Both the position numbers and the translations under genes were made by a program. DNA of 13,451 nt. Origin: Mycobacterium sp. (GTDB taxonomy: Bacteria > Actinomycetota > Actinomycetes > Mycobacteriales > Mycobacteriaceae). Positions within the stretch are counted from its first letter, which is position 1. Each line of letters begins with the position of its first letter. The DNA lies in the NCBI GenBank assembly GCA_023264755.1, contig JAHFVB010000013.1:8266-21716 (forward strand), written 5' to 3'. The notes under the pieces are model-generated. The model made no database searches. It had not been told where the DNA came from and saw nothing but the letters and a program-made list of their open reading frames with translations. Below are positions 6,431-13,198 of this stretch, piece by piece.

Positions 6431-6456
6431 GTTTGAGCAGGTGGGCGGGCGGCTAC
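6431..6456 (+). promoter_or_regulatory. Sigma-F-like promoter upstream of the NAGGN operon
   Basis: GTTT (6431-6434, within GGTTT) is followed by 16 nt and GGCTAC (6451-6456). The mycobacterial sigma-F consensus is about GTTT-N15..17-GGGTA, so there is one mismatch (GGCTA for GGGTA). Transcription would begin near 6463, leaving a leader of roughly 33 nt before the ATG at 6496. No good sigma-A -10 was found in this gap. GCGGG/CCCGC (6445-6449 with 6456-6460) can also form a short hairpin over the -10. Confidence 0.4.
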
Positions 6457-6480
6457 CCGCAGAAAGCACTCGGTCGACGT

Positions 6481-6486
6481 GAGGAG
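6481..6486 (+). promoter_or_regulatory. Shine-Dalgarno for asnO
   Basis: GAGGAG lies 9 nt before the ATG at 6496. It fixes the start so that the second codon encodes Cys, the nucleophile that must be exposed at the N-terminus after Met removal. Confidence 0.7.
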
Positions 6487-6495
6487 ATCCAAAGG

Positions 6496-8310
6496 ATGTG
6501 CGGCATCGCGGGGGAGATCGCGCGCGGAAGGGCAGCCGACCTGTCGGCGGTGGCCGCCATGACCGACACGATGGTCCCGCGAGGGCCCGACAGCAGTGGA
6601 GTGTGGTCCCGCGAGAACGTCGCGTTCGGACATCGCCGGCTGTCGATCATCGACCTGTCCAGTCACGGACACCAGCCGATGCACGACCCCGAGCTCGGGC
6701 TCACGGTGGCCTTCAACGGATGCATCTACAACTACCCCGAACTGCGTCGACAGCTGCTCGGCAAGGGCTACCGGTTCTTCTCGCACAGCGATACCGAGGT
6801 CATCCTCAAGGGTTACCGGGAGTGGGGCGAGCGGGTGGTCGACCACCTCAAGGGCATGTTCGCGTTCGCCGTCACCGAACTGGACTCCGGCCGAGTGGTG
6901 CTCGCGCGCGACCGGCTGGGCGTCAAACCGCTGTATTGGAGCGACGTCGAGGATGCCGACGGGAGCGGCGCCTTCCGGTTCGCCTCGTCGCTGCCCGCCC
7001 TGGTGGCGGCCGGCGGGGTGGACACCGAGCTCGACCCGGTCGCGCTGCACCACTATCTGTCGTTTCACTCCGTGGTCCCCGCGCCGCGCACCATCCTTCG
7101 CGGTGTCCGCAAACTGGCGCCCGGAACGATCATGCGCATCGAACCCGACGGCAGGCGTACCGAAGAGACCTACTGGGAACCGATGTTCGAGCGCTCGCAG
7201 GAGCGGGCCGGCTGGTCGGAGGCGGACTGGGAGGACGCCATACTGGCCTCGCTTCGCACCGCGGTCGAACGGCGGCTGGTCGCCGACGTACCCGTCGGGT
7301 GCCTGCTGTCGGGCGGGCTGGACTCCAGTCTGATCGTCGGGCTGCTGGCCGAGGCCGGACAGCACGGGCTGCAGACGTTCTCGATCGGCTTCGAGGCCGC
7401 GGGTGGCGAGGAGGGTGACGAGTTCAAGTACTCCGACGTCATCGCCCGCCACTACGGCACCGACCACCACCAGATCCGGATCGACACCGCGCGCATGCTG
7501 CCCGCGCTCTCCGATGCCATCGGCGCGATGAGCGAGCCGATGATGAGCCACGACTGCGTGGCGTTCTATCTGCTGTCCGAGGAGGTCAGCAAGCACGTCA
7601 AGGTGGTGCAGTCCGGACAGGGCGCCGACGAGATCTTCGCCGGATATCACTGGTATCCGCCCATGGCCCTGGCCAGGGACGACAGTGCGGCGGAGGCCTT
7701 GGCTCGATATCGCGCGGCGTTCTTCGATCGCACTCACGACGCCGTCAACGGGCTGCTCTCCCCGCGCTGGCAACTGTCCGGGGATGTCGCGGGTGAGTTT
7801 GCGCTGCAACATTTCTCGCATCCCGGCGCGGCGACCGCCACCGATCGGGCCTTGCGCCTGGACACCACCGTCATGTTGGTCGACGACCCGGTCAAGCGCG
7901 TGGACAACATGACGATGGCGTGGGGGCTGGAGGGCCGGGTTCCCTTCCTCGACCACGACCTGGTCGAACTGGCCGCGACGTGTCCGCCGGAGCTCAAGAC
8001 CGCCCAGGGCGGTAAGGGCGTGTTGAAACAGGCTGCCCGCAAGATCATTCCGCACGAGGTGATCGACCGGCCCAAGGGCTACTTCCCGGTGCCTGCACTC
8101 AAGCACCTGGCCGGTCCGTACTTGGAGCTCGTTCGCGACGCGCTGCACAGCCCTTCGGCCCGTGAACGCGGGCTCTTCACCGGTCAGGCCATCGACGGAC
8201 TGCTCGCCGACCCGAATGGCAACCTCACCCCGTTGCGCGGAAATCCGCTGTGGCAGCTCGGACTACTGGAGTTGTGGCTGGCCCGCCACGTCGACGGGGT
8301 GGCGCCGTGA
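6496..8310 (+). CDS. asnO: N-acetylglutaminylglutamine amidotransferase (AsnO-type, asparagine synthase family)
   Basis: A 604-residue class II glutamine amidotransferase joined to an asparagine-synthetase-type ATP-pyrophosphatase domain. In NAGGN producers (Sinorhizobium meliloti, Pseudomonas) this enzyme amidates N-acetylglutaminylglutamine to its amide using glutamine nitrogen and ATP. The glutaminase domain shows Cys2 (MCGIAGE), RGPDSSGVW, GHRRLSIID, FNGCIYNYPELR (73-84) and SDTEVIL. The synthetase domain shows the PP-loop LLSGGLDSS (270-278), QSGQGADEIFAGYHWYPP (from 372) and MAWGLEGRVPFLDHD. Two positions differ from asparagine-forming AsnB: Cys76 where AsnB has Glu in NGEIYN, and Gln375 where AsnB has Glu in SGEGxDE. 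An in-frame extension of 21 codons exists upstream but would bury Cys2. The stop overlaps the ngg start (TGATG). First gene of the operon; the assignment rests strongly on the ngg and M42 neighbours. Confidence 0.93.
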   Translation: MCGIAGEIARGRAADLSAVAAMTDTMVPRGPDSSGVWSRENVAFGHRRLSIIDLSSHGHQPMHDPELGLTVAFNGCIYNYPELRRQLLGKGYRFFSHSDTEVILKGYREWGERVVDHLKGMFAFAVTELDSGRVVLARDRLGVKPLYWSDVEDADGSGAFRFASSLPALVAAGGVDTELDPVALHHYLSFHSVVPAPRTILRGVRKLAPGTIMRIEPDGRRTEETYWEPMFERSQERAGWSEADWEDAILASLRTAVERRLVADVPVGCLLSGGLDSSLIVGLLAEAGQHGLQTFSIGFEAAGGEEGDEFKYSDVIARHYGTDHHQIRIDTARMLPALSDAIGAMSEPMMSHDCVAFYLLSEEVSKHVKVVQSGQGADEIFAGYHWYPPMALARDDSAAEALARYRAAFFDRTHDAVNGLLSPRWQLSGDVAGEFALQHFSHPGAATATDRALRLDTTVMLVDDPVKRVDNMTMAWGLEGRVPFLDHDLVELAATCPPELKTAQGGKGVLKQAARKIIPHEVIDRPKGYFPVPALKHLAGPYLELVRDALHSPSARERGLFTGQAIDGLLADPNGNLTPLRGNPLWQLGLLELWLARHVDGVAP

Positions 8311-10028
8311 TGACGTCGGAGACGGACTCGGAGGCGCGCACGGGGGTCATCCAAGACCTCGGCTGGGGCCGGCTGGTGTTCGGCCAGACCTTCGACGATC
8401 CCGAGCAGTTCGGCACCGCGCTGCGTGCAGAGGCCAGCGGCCGGCGGGACATCGGAATGTATCTGGACGCTCCGCACGTGTTCGTCGCGTTGCATCCGCA
8501 CGAGTTCTTCATCGACCCGAGTTTCACCTACCGGTTGGACTTCGCCCAGCCCACTGACTACCAACCGGCCGACGTGCCGGGGATCTCGGTCCGGCCGGTC
8601 CAGTCGATCGCCGACTGCGAAGCGACCAATCAGATCTACCTCCAGTGCCGAATGGTGCCGGCCGACGTCGAACTGATGTGGAACAACTGCCAACACGAAC
8701 CGCACATGGTCTACCTGGTGGCGACCGACGATCAGACCGGCGCCGTCGTCGGCACCGTCACCGGCATCGATCACGCGCAGCTCTTCGGCGATCCGGAAAA
8801 CGGCTCGAGCCTGTGGTGCCTGGCCGTCGACCCCACCTTGTCCCGCCCCGGAGTGGGCGGACTGTTGGTCCGGTCGTTGGTCGACGAGTTCAAGCGGCGC
8901 GGCCGCGCGCAGATGGACCTGTCGGTGCTGCACGACAACGAGGGAGCGATCGCACTCTACGAGCGGATGGGCTTCGAACGGGTAGCGCCGCTTGGCATCA
9001 AGCGCAAGAACGCGATCAACGAAAAGCTCTTCGCGCCGGTGCACGAGGCAGAGGGGTTGGCCGAGCTCAACCCCTATGCGCGGATCATCGCCGACGAGGC
9101 GATCATGCGGGGGATCGCCGTCGAGGTGCTCGACGGCAAGGGCGGCTACCTTCGGTTGACTCACGGTGGCACCAGCGTGGTGACGCGGGAGTCGTTGTCC
9201 GAGTTGACCAATGCCGTGGCGATGAGTCGTTGCGACGACAAGCGGGTAGCCCGCAAGGTGGTCTCCGATGCCGGCCTCCGCGTGCCGGCGGGTCGCGACG
9301 CGTCCTTCACCGACGCGGACTACGAGTTCCTTCAGGAGTGCGGTTCGGTGGTGGTCAAGCCCGCCCGCGGAGAACAGGGCGCGGGCATCACGGTCGGCGT
9401 GACGAGCCGGGCCGACCTGGACCGCGCCCTGGAGTTCGCCGCCCGGCACTGCCCCGACGTCATCATCGAAGAGCGTTGCGAGGGTGAGGATCTGCGTCTG
9501 GTCGTCATCAACGGAAAGGTGATCGCCGCGGCGGTCCGGCGGCCGCCGGAAGTGGTCGGCAGCGGCAAGCACACCATCCGCGCGCTGATCGAGGCTCAGA
9601 GCCGGCGCCGCGCGGCGGCCACGCACGGCGAGTCGATCATCCCCGTCGACGAACTGACCGAGGACACCGTGCGCGAAGCCGGCTGGACCCTCGACGACGT
9701 ATTGCCGGTCGGGGAGCGGTTGGTGGTTCGGCGCACGGCGAACCTGCACACCGGTGGGACCATCCGCGACGTCACCGACGACGTCAACCCCACGTTGGTG
9801 AAGGTGGCCGTGGACGCCGCCGACGCCATCGGCATTCCCGTGACGGGCATCGACCTGATGGTCCCGTCGGTCAAGGGTGACGAATACGTGTTCATCGAGG
9901 CGAACGAACGACCGGGCTTGGCCAATCACGAGCCGCGCCCGACGGCGCAGGCGTTCGTCGACCTGCTGTTCCCGCGCACGGCGGCGACGCCGTGGGCCTG
10001 GCAGCCGGGGCCCGTCGAACAGGGCTGA
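8310..10028 (+). CDS. ngg: N-acetylglutaminylglutamine synthetase: GNAT acetyltransferase / ATP-grasp fusion
   Basis: A 572-residue fusion protein that in NAGGN producers makes N-acetylglutaminylglutamine from two glutamines, acetyl-CoA and ATP. Residues 1-90 are a family-specific N-terminal region I cannot assign. A GNAT acetyltransferase domain spans about 91-225, with an acetyl-CoA loop resembling RxxGxG (RPGVGGLL, 179-186) and the ending ALYERMGFERV. An ATP-grasp ligase domain of the cyanophycin-synthetase/D-Ala ligase type spans about 270-555: DDKRVARKVVSDAGLRVP, VVVKPARGEQGAGI (347-360), VIIEERCEGEDLRLVVI, VRRPPEVVGSGKHTI, and the metal-binding end GIDLM...FIEANERPGL (528-537). The ATG at 8310 overlaps the asnO stop by one base and has GGGGTGG 7 nt before it; a GTG at 8307 is the alternative. 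The tight overlap implies coupled translation with asnO. Confidence 0.93.
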   Translation: MTSETDSEARTGVIQDLGWGRLVFGQTFDDPEQFGTALRAEASGRRDIGMYLDAPHVFVALHPHEFFIDPSFTYRLDFAQPTDYQPADVPGISVRPVQSIADCEATNQIYLQCRMVPADVELMWNNCQHEPHMVYLVATDDQTGAVVGTVTGIDHAQLFGDPENGSSLWCLAVDPTLSRPGVGGLLVRSLVDEFKRRGRAQMDLSVLHDNEGAIALYERMGFERVAPLGIKRKNAINEKLFAPVHEAEGLAELNPYARIIADEAIMRGIAVEVLDGKGGYLRLTHGGTSVVTRESLSELTNAVAMSRCDDKRVARKVVSDAGLRVPAGRDASFTDADYEFLQECGSVVVKPARGEQGAGITVGVTSRADLDRALEFAARHCPDVIIEERCEGEDLRLVVINGKVIAAAVRRPPEVVGSGKHTIRALIEAQSRRRAAATHGESIIPVDELTEDTVREAGWTLDDVLPVGERLVVRRTANLHTGGTIRDVTDDVNPTLVKVAVDAADAIGIPVTGIDLMVPSVKGDEYVFIEANERPGLANHEPRPTAQAFVDLLFPRTAATPWAWQPGPVEQG

Positions 10029-10071
10029 GCGCACCCGGTCCATTTCGCGCCGTAGAGTTTCGACGACTTCG

Positions 10072-10078
10072 AAGGGAG
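10072..10078 (+). promoter_or_regulatory. Shine-Dalgarno for the M42 hydrolase
   Basis: AAGGGAG ends 2 nt before the ATG at 10081 and 5 nt before an in-frame GTG at 10084. The spacing is short for the ATG, so the GTG may be the true start; the proteins differ by one residue. Confidence 0.5.
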
Positions 10079-10080
10079 CC

Positions 10081-11319
10081 ATGGTGCCCGAATCGGCCAC
10101 AATGCCGGAGGCTGACCGCAGCTGGATGGTCGACAAGCTGCTCGCGCTACTGCAGACGCCCAGTCCATCCGGTCGCACGGATGCGGTGATGCAGTTGATC
10201 GGCGGCGTCTTCGACGAGCTGGGCGTCCCGTTCACGTTGACGCGGCGCGGGGCGCTGACCGCCGAGCTGCCCGGTGAGTCGACGACCATCGACCGGGCGA
10301 TCGTCGTCCACGCGGACACCATCGGATGCATGGTGCGCGAGCTGAAGGACAACGGCCGACTCGAACTGATTCCGGTCGGCACGTTCTCGGCCCGCTTCGC
10401 CGCCGGAGCTCGCGTGCGCATCTTCACCGACGACAGTGACGAGTTCATCACCGGAACGGTCATGCCGCTCAAGGCGTCCGGGCATGCCTTCGGCGACGAG
10501 ATCGACACCCAGCCGACCGACTGGGAGCACGTCGAGGTCCGGGTGGACCGCAACGTCTCCACACGGCAAGACCTCGTCGCTCTCGGACTGAACATCGGTG
10601 ACTTCGTGGCCTTCATCACCAGCCCCGAGCTCACCGAGGACGGCTTCATCGTCTCGCGTCACCTCGACGGCAAGGCCGGCGTCGCCGTCGCTCTGGCCCT
10701 GGCCCGCAACGTCATGCAGAACCAGGTCGTGCTGCCCCACCGCACGACGATCATGGTGACCATCACCGAGGAAGTGGGCCACGGCGCCAGCAGCGGATTG
10801 CCACCGGACGTCGCCGAACTGATCTCGGTCGACAACGCGGTGTGCGCGCCCGGTCAGCACTCGCTCGAGCGCGGCGTCACCATCCCGATGGCCGACATGC
10901 ACGGCCCGTTCGACTACCACCTCACCCGCAAGCTGCTGCGCCTGGCCAAGGAGCAGGGAATTGCCCACGCCCGCGACATCTTTCGGTTCTACCGCTCTGA
11001 TGCGGCCGCCGCGATCGAGGCGGGCGCCAACACGCGCGCCGCGCTTGTCGCGTTCGGCCTCGACGGCAGCCACGGCTGGGAACGCAGCCACCTGGATTCC
11101 CTCGAGGCGTGCTACCTGCTGTTGGAGGGTTGGCTGCAGACCCCACTGACGTTCGCGTCGTGGGATGCCAAGCCGTCGGGCAAGCTGCGCGACTTCCCGT
11201 CCTCCGAGCAGCCCGCACCCAGTGAGCAGTGGGTACCGCTGTCCCGCGGTGACTTCACCGAACCGGGTGACGTGTCACCGGGCGAGCATTGGCCGCCCTC
11301 GGAGGGCCCGCAGGCCTGA
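10081..11319 (+). CDS. M42-family metallopeptidase of the NAGGN system
   Basis: A 412-residue co-catalytic metallohydrolase of family M42 (glutamyl aminopeptidase/deblocking aminopeptidase type). Residues at the expected metal and catalytic positions are visible: VHAD (His77, Asp79), SRHLDGKAG (Asp196), TEEVGHGA (Glu230, Glu231), ISVDNA (Asp251) and a late histidine in GWERSHLDS (His337). It is the third member of the conserved trio with AsnO and Ngg and follows ngg after 52 nt, so it is probably in the same operon. Its role is not established to my knowledge; hydrolysis of NAGGN or of a precursor during recovery from osmotic stress is inference. The last ~50 residues (from about 363) are rich in Pro, Ser and Glu and lie beyond the usual ~350-residue M42 fold. 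No signal peptide, so cytosolic. Confidence 0.9.
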   Translation: MVPESATMPEADRSWMVDKLLALLQTPSPSGRTDAVMQLIGGVFDELGVPFTLTRRGALTAELPGESTTIDRAIVVHADTIGCMVRELKDNGRLELIPVGTFSARFAAGARVRIFTDDSDEFITGTVMPLKASGHAFGDEIDTQPTDWEHVEVRVDRNVSTRQDLVALGLNIGDFVAFITSPELTEDGFIVSRHLDGKAGVAVALALARNVMQNQVVLPHRTTIMVTITEEVGHGASSGLPPDVAELISVDNAVCAPGQHSLERGVTIPMADMHGPFDYHLTRKLLRLAKEQGIAHARDIFRFYRSDAAAAIEAGANTRAALVAFGLDGSHGWERSHLDSLEACYLLLEGWLQTPLTFASWDAKPSGKLRDFPSSEQPAPSEQWVPLSRGDFTEPGDVSPGEHWPPSEGPQA

Positions 11320-11368
11320 TGTTCGGGATTGGGCGGGCAGGCGCACGGCAGCGGTGTTCAATCGAGGA

Positions 11369-11788
11369 ATGCTGAGCCTGGAAGAGATCTCCGACCGCCT
11401 CGAGATCCAACAACTGCTGGTGGACTATTCCACGGCCATCGACACCCGCCGGTTCGACGAGCTCGACGTGGTCTTCACCCCGGACGCCTACATCGACTAT
11501 CGGGCCATGGGCGGCATCGACGGAACGTTTCCCGACGTGAAGAAGTGGTTGTCGGAGGTGCTGCCGAACTTCCCGGCCTATTCGCATCTACTCGGCAACT
11601 TCGACGTCAAGGTCGCTGGAGACACCGCGTCGGCCCGGACGCTCTGCTTCAACCCGATGGTGCTCGACGCCGAGCAGAAGCAGATCCTGTTCTGCGGGCT
11701 CTGGTACGACGACGAGTTCGTCCGCACCGCAGCGGGCTGGCGCATGACGCGCCGCGTCGAGACGAAGTGCTTCGACAAGATCGCCTGA
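11369..11788 (+). CDS. SnoaL-like / NTF2-fold protein (Rv2910c-like)
   Basis: A 139-residue protein with the start typical of SnoaL_4-type NTF2-fold domains: LEIQQLLVDYSTAID (11-25), then FDELDVVFTPDAYIDYRAMGG (29-49), and the strand-rich C-terminal half with LFCGLWYDDEFVRT and GWRMTRRVETKCF. Members include scytalone-dehydratase-like and polyketide-cyclase-like enzymes and many proteins of unknown role, so no reaction is assigned. It appears to match M. tuberculosis Rv2910c, which also lies near rpsP. The ATG at 11369 has GAGGA only 1 nt before it, which is too close; an in-frame GTG at 11354 would add five residues. It lies 49 nt after the M42 gene and could be read from the operon, but its presence where the NAGGN genes are absent argues for independence. 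Confidence 0.82.
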   Translation: MLSLEEISDRLEIQQLLVDYSTAIDTRRFDELDVVFTPDAYIDYRAMGGIDGTFPDVKKWLSEVLPNFPAYSHLLGNFDVKVAGDTASARTLCFNPMVLDAEQKQILFCGLWYDDEFVRTAAGWRMTRRVETKCFDKIA

Positions 11789-11801
11789 GCGCGTGGCTCA
11801 G
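11785..11801. terminator. Small hairpin at the convergent junction, possible bidirectional terminator
   Basis: CTGAGC (11785-11790) and GCTCAG (11796-11801) form a 6-bp stem around GCGTG. The stem contains the TGA stop of the SnoaL-like gene and the reverse-strand TGA of the epimerase. There is no T-tract on either side, so terminator function is uncertain. Confidence 0.3.
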
Positions 11802-12931
11802 TCGGCCGGGGCGGCCAGCACCTCGGCGCCGTACTTCGCCTCGATCAGCGTCCACGGGTCGGCGTAGCGCCCCCGGTGCTCCAGCTTGCGCTGCACCAAG
11901 AGGTATAGGCGCATCAGCGGCCGCAGGACCGGTCCGAGTACCCGCAGCGCGGCGACCGTGCGCCCCTGCGACTCGGTGATCCACTGCAGGGTCTGCGACC
12001 AGGAGTGCCGTTGAAAGTCCAGCAGCGCTTGGGCTTCGGTGGTGTCGAAGAAGCCGGTGAAGGCCCAGCCCCGAGGGTCCTCGGGGTTACCGGGCAGGCT
12101 CGCCGAGGGTCCGAGCCGACCCAGCCCCATCGCCTGCATCATGTCGTCTTCGAGCTCGCGCTGGGTGTGCAGGTGGCTGTCGTCGCCACCGATGAGCAGC
12201 ACCTTCCCGTCGATCGCCTCGGCGCGGTCGACGGCGTTCGCGAAGGCCAACGCGACGTCGCGGGCGTCCACGGTGTGCATCCGGTTGTCGCCGGGCGTCG
12301 CGCGCGTCAGCACCAGGTGGTCGGCGCTCATCGTCGACGCGCCATCGGGTGAGATGACACCACCCAGTCTCAAGAAGGCGTGCGGCAGCCCGCTCTCGCG
12401 GATGACCGCTTCGGCCAGCACCTTGTCCTGGCCGTACTGGTCGATGGGGTGTACCGGCGTGTCGGCGGTGATGCGCTCGGGGTGGCGGTGCGGATTGCGG
12501 GAGCCGTACACCGACGCGCTGGAGGCCAGGACGAACAACGGCGGCTCGGGAAGGGCGGTGGCTGCCTCGACGAGGTTGCGGGTGCCCCCGACGTTGACCT
12601 TCCTGGCCAGCTTCGGGTTGCGGTAGGACACCGGCGCCAGGATGCCCGCCAAGTGGACGATCGCGACGGGTCGATGTCTGCTCACCAGCTCGCGCACCGC
12701 TTCTGCGTCCACCAGATCGGCGTACTCGGACACCAATGTCCCCGGGTGCGCGCGCTCGGCCAGCTGCGCGGCGGTCGCGACGGACTGCTCGCCCGGCAGG
12801 TCCAACGCGACGACCGTGCGTCCCCGGCCCAGGAGGAGCTCCACGCAGCGCTTGCCAACCTGGCCGAAGGCTCCGGTGACCAGTACGGTGCCGCTGGCAG
12901 CGCTACCGTCTACATCGCGCGTCGAATCCAT
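11798..12931 (-). CDS. NAD-dependent epimerase/dehydratase (extended SDR)
   Basis: A 377-residue extended short-chain dehydrogenase/reductase. The Rossmann nucleotide-binding motif is TGAFGQVG (19-26), Asp44 in VVALDLPG suggests preference for NAD(H), SSASVYG (138-144) supplies the active-site Ser, and QYGQDK holds the YxxxK pair (Tyr166, Lys170). HTVDARDVALAF (219-230) is the usual later SDR motif. The C-terminal ~90 residues (from about 290) extend past the core with a basic, partly hydrophobic stretch (VLRPLMRLYLLVQRKLEHRGRY). Family members act on nucleotide sugars or other diol/keto compounds; the substrate is not readable here. The ATG at 12931 is chosen because the Rossmann strand begins 15 residues later. 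The frame stays open to 13177, but that part runs through the rpsP leader. No Shine-Dalgarno sequence is seen, and a GTG pair some 24 codons upstream is an alternative. Confidence 0.85.
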   Translation of the reverse strand: MDSTRDVDGSAASGTVLVTGAFGQVGKRCVELLLGRGRTVVALDLPGEQSVATAAQLAERAHPGTLVSEYADLVDAEAVRELVSRHRPVAIVHLAGILAPVSYRNPKLARKVNVGGTRNLVEAATALPEPPLFVLASSASVYGSRNPHRHPERITADTPVHPIDQYGQDKVLAEAVIRESGLPHAFLRLGGVISPDGASTMSADHLVLTRATPGDNRMHTVDARDVALAFANAVDRAEAIDGKVLLIGGDDSHLHTQRELEDDMMQAMGLGRLGPSASLPGNPEDPRGWAFTGFFDTTEAQALLDFQRHSWSQTLQWITESQGRTVAALRVLGPVLRPLMRLYLLVQRKLEHRGRYADPWTLIEAKYGAEVLAAPAD

Positions 12932-13007
12932 GCCATGAGAGTGACATCGGCGCCCATCTTTGTAAAACGTTGGGGCTGGCGATTTCGTCGGCACCACCCT
13001 GTTCTGG

Positions 13008-13013
13008 CACAAT
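13008..13013 (+). promoter_or_regulatory. Candidate -10 (CACAAT) for rpsP
   Basis: TGGCACAATGG contains CACAAT, one mismatch from TANNNT and two from TATAAT. The best -35 at the right spacing (TTCGTC, 12984-12989) is weak. If used, transcription starts near 13020 and the rpsP leader is about 180 nt. Confidence 0.3.
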
Positions 13014-13181
13014 GGTCGGCTGTCTGCCGCGCGACTCTGTTCGGGTGCGACGATCCGGACGCTACTCGCCGAACGCGAGCTGCGGGATCCGTCCTCGATG
13101 CGCTGCTCGGTGGTCACACACGCGAGGCAAAACCGGATCGGGCAACCCGCCCGCATCGCTGAATTGCAGCGTGGCATACAG

Positions 13182-13189
13182 AGGAGAAG
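13182..13189 (+). promoter_or_regulatory. Shine-Dalgarno for rpsP
   Basis: AGGAGAAG lies 9 nt before the ATG at 13199. It is a strong site, as expected for a ribosomal protein gene. Confidence 0.7.
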
Positions 13190-13198
13190 TCGCTAGAC

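Larger units (their letters stand above)
12932..13198. other. 267-nt intergenic region: epimerase promoter side and rpsP leader
   Basis: No gene I can support lies here. It separates the divergent epimerase and rpsP. It holds a candidate rpsP promoter around 13008-13013 and a long putative leader up to the ATG at 13199. I saw no strong terminator or riboswitch fold by eye, and no clear promoter for the epimerase. Confidence 0.6.

Noticed and set aside
6433..6495. Extension of asnO by 21 codons
   Set aside because: The amidotransferase needs Cys directly after the initiator Met, and the Shine-Dalgarno at 6481 points to the ATG at 6496.
6373..8148. A 591-codon open frame on the minus strand across asnO
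   Set aside because: It is antisense to AsnO, with no recognisable domain and composition typical of a mirror frame.
6496..8310. Reading the amidotransferase as ordinary asparagine synthetase AsnB
   Set aside because: The ngg and M42 neighbours, the overlap with ngg, and the NGCIYN and SGQGADE variants fit the NAGGN enzyme better.
10029..10080. Possible internal promoter (TAGAGT near 10053) and small TTCGA/TCGAA repeat before the M42 gene
   Set aside because: The hexamer has no -35 and the repeat is only 5 bp. The gap is short enough for simple operon read-through.
8184..10649. An 821-codon open frame on the minus strand across ngg and the M42 gene
   Set aside because: It is antisense to two genes with clear catalytic motifs. 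Its translation is low-complexity (Arg, Ser, Asp, His rich) without family motifs, as GC-rich coding DNA often gives.
12932..13177. Extension of the epimerase by 82 codons
   Set aside because: It runs through the rpsP leader, and the SDR fold already begins right after the ATG at 12931.
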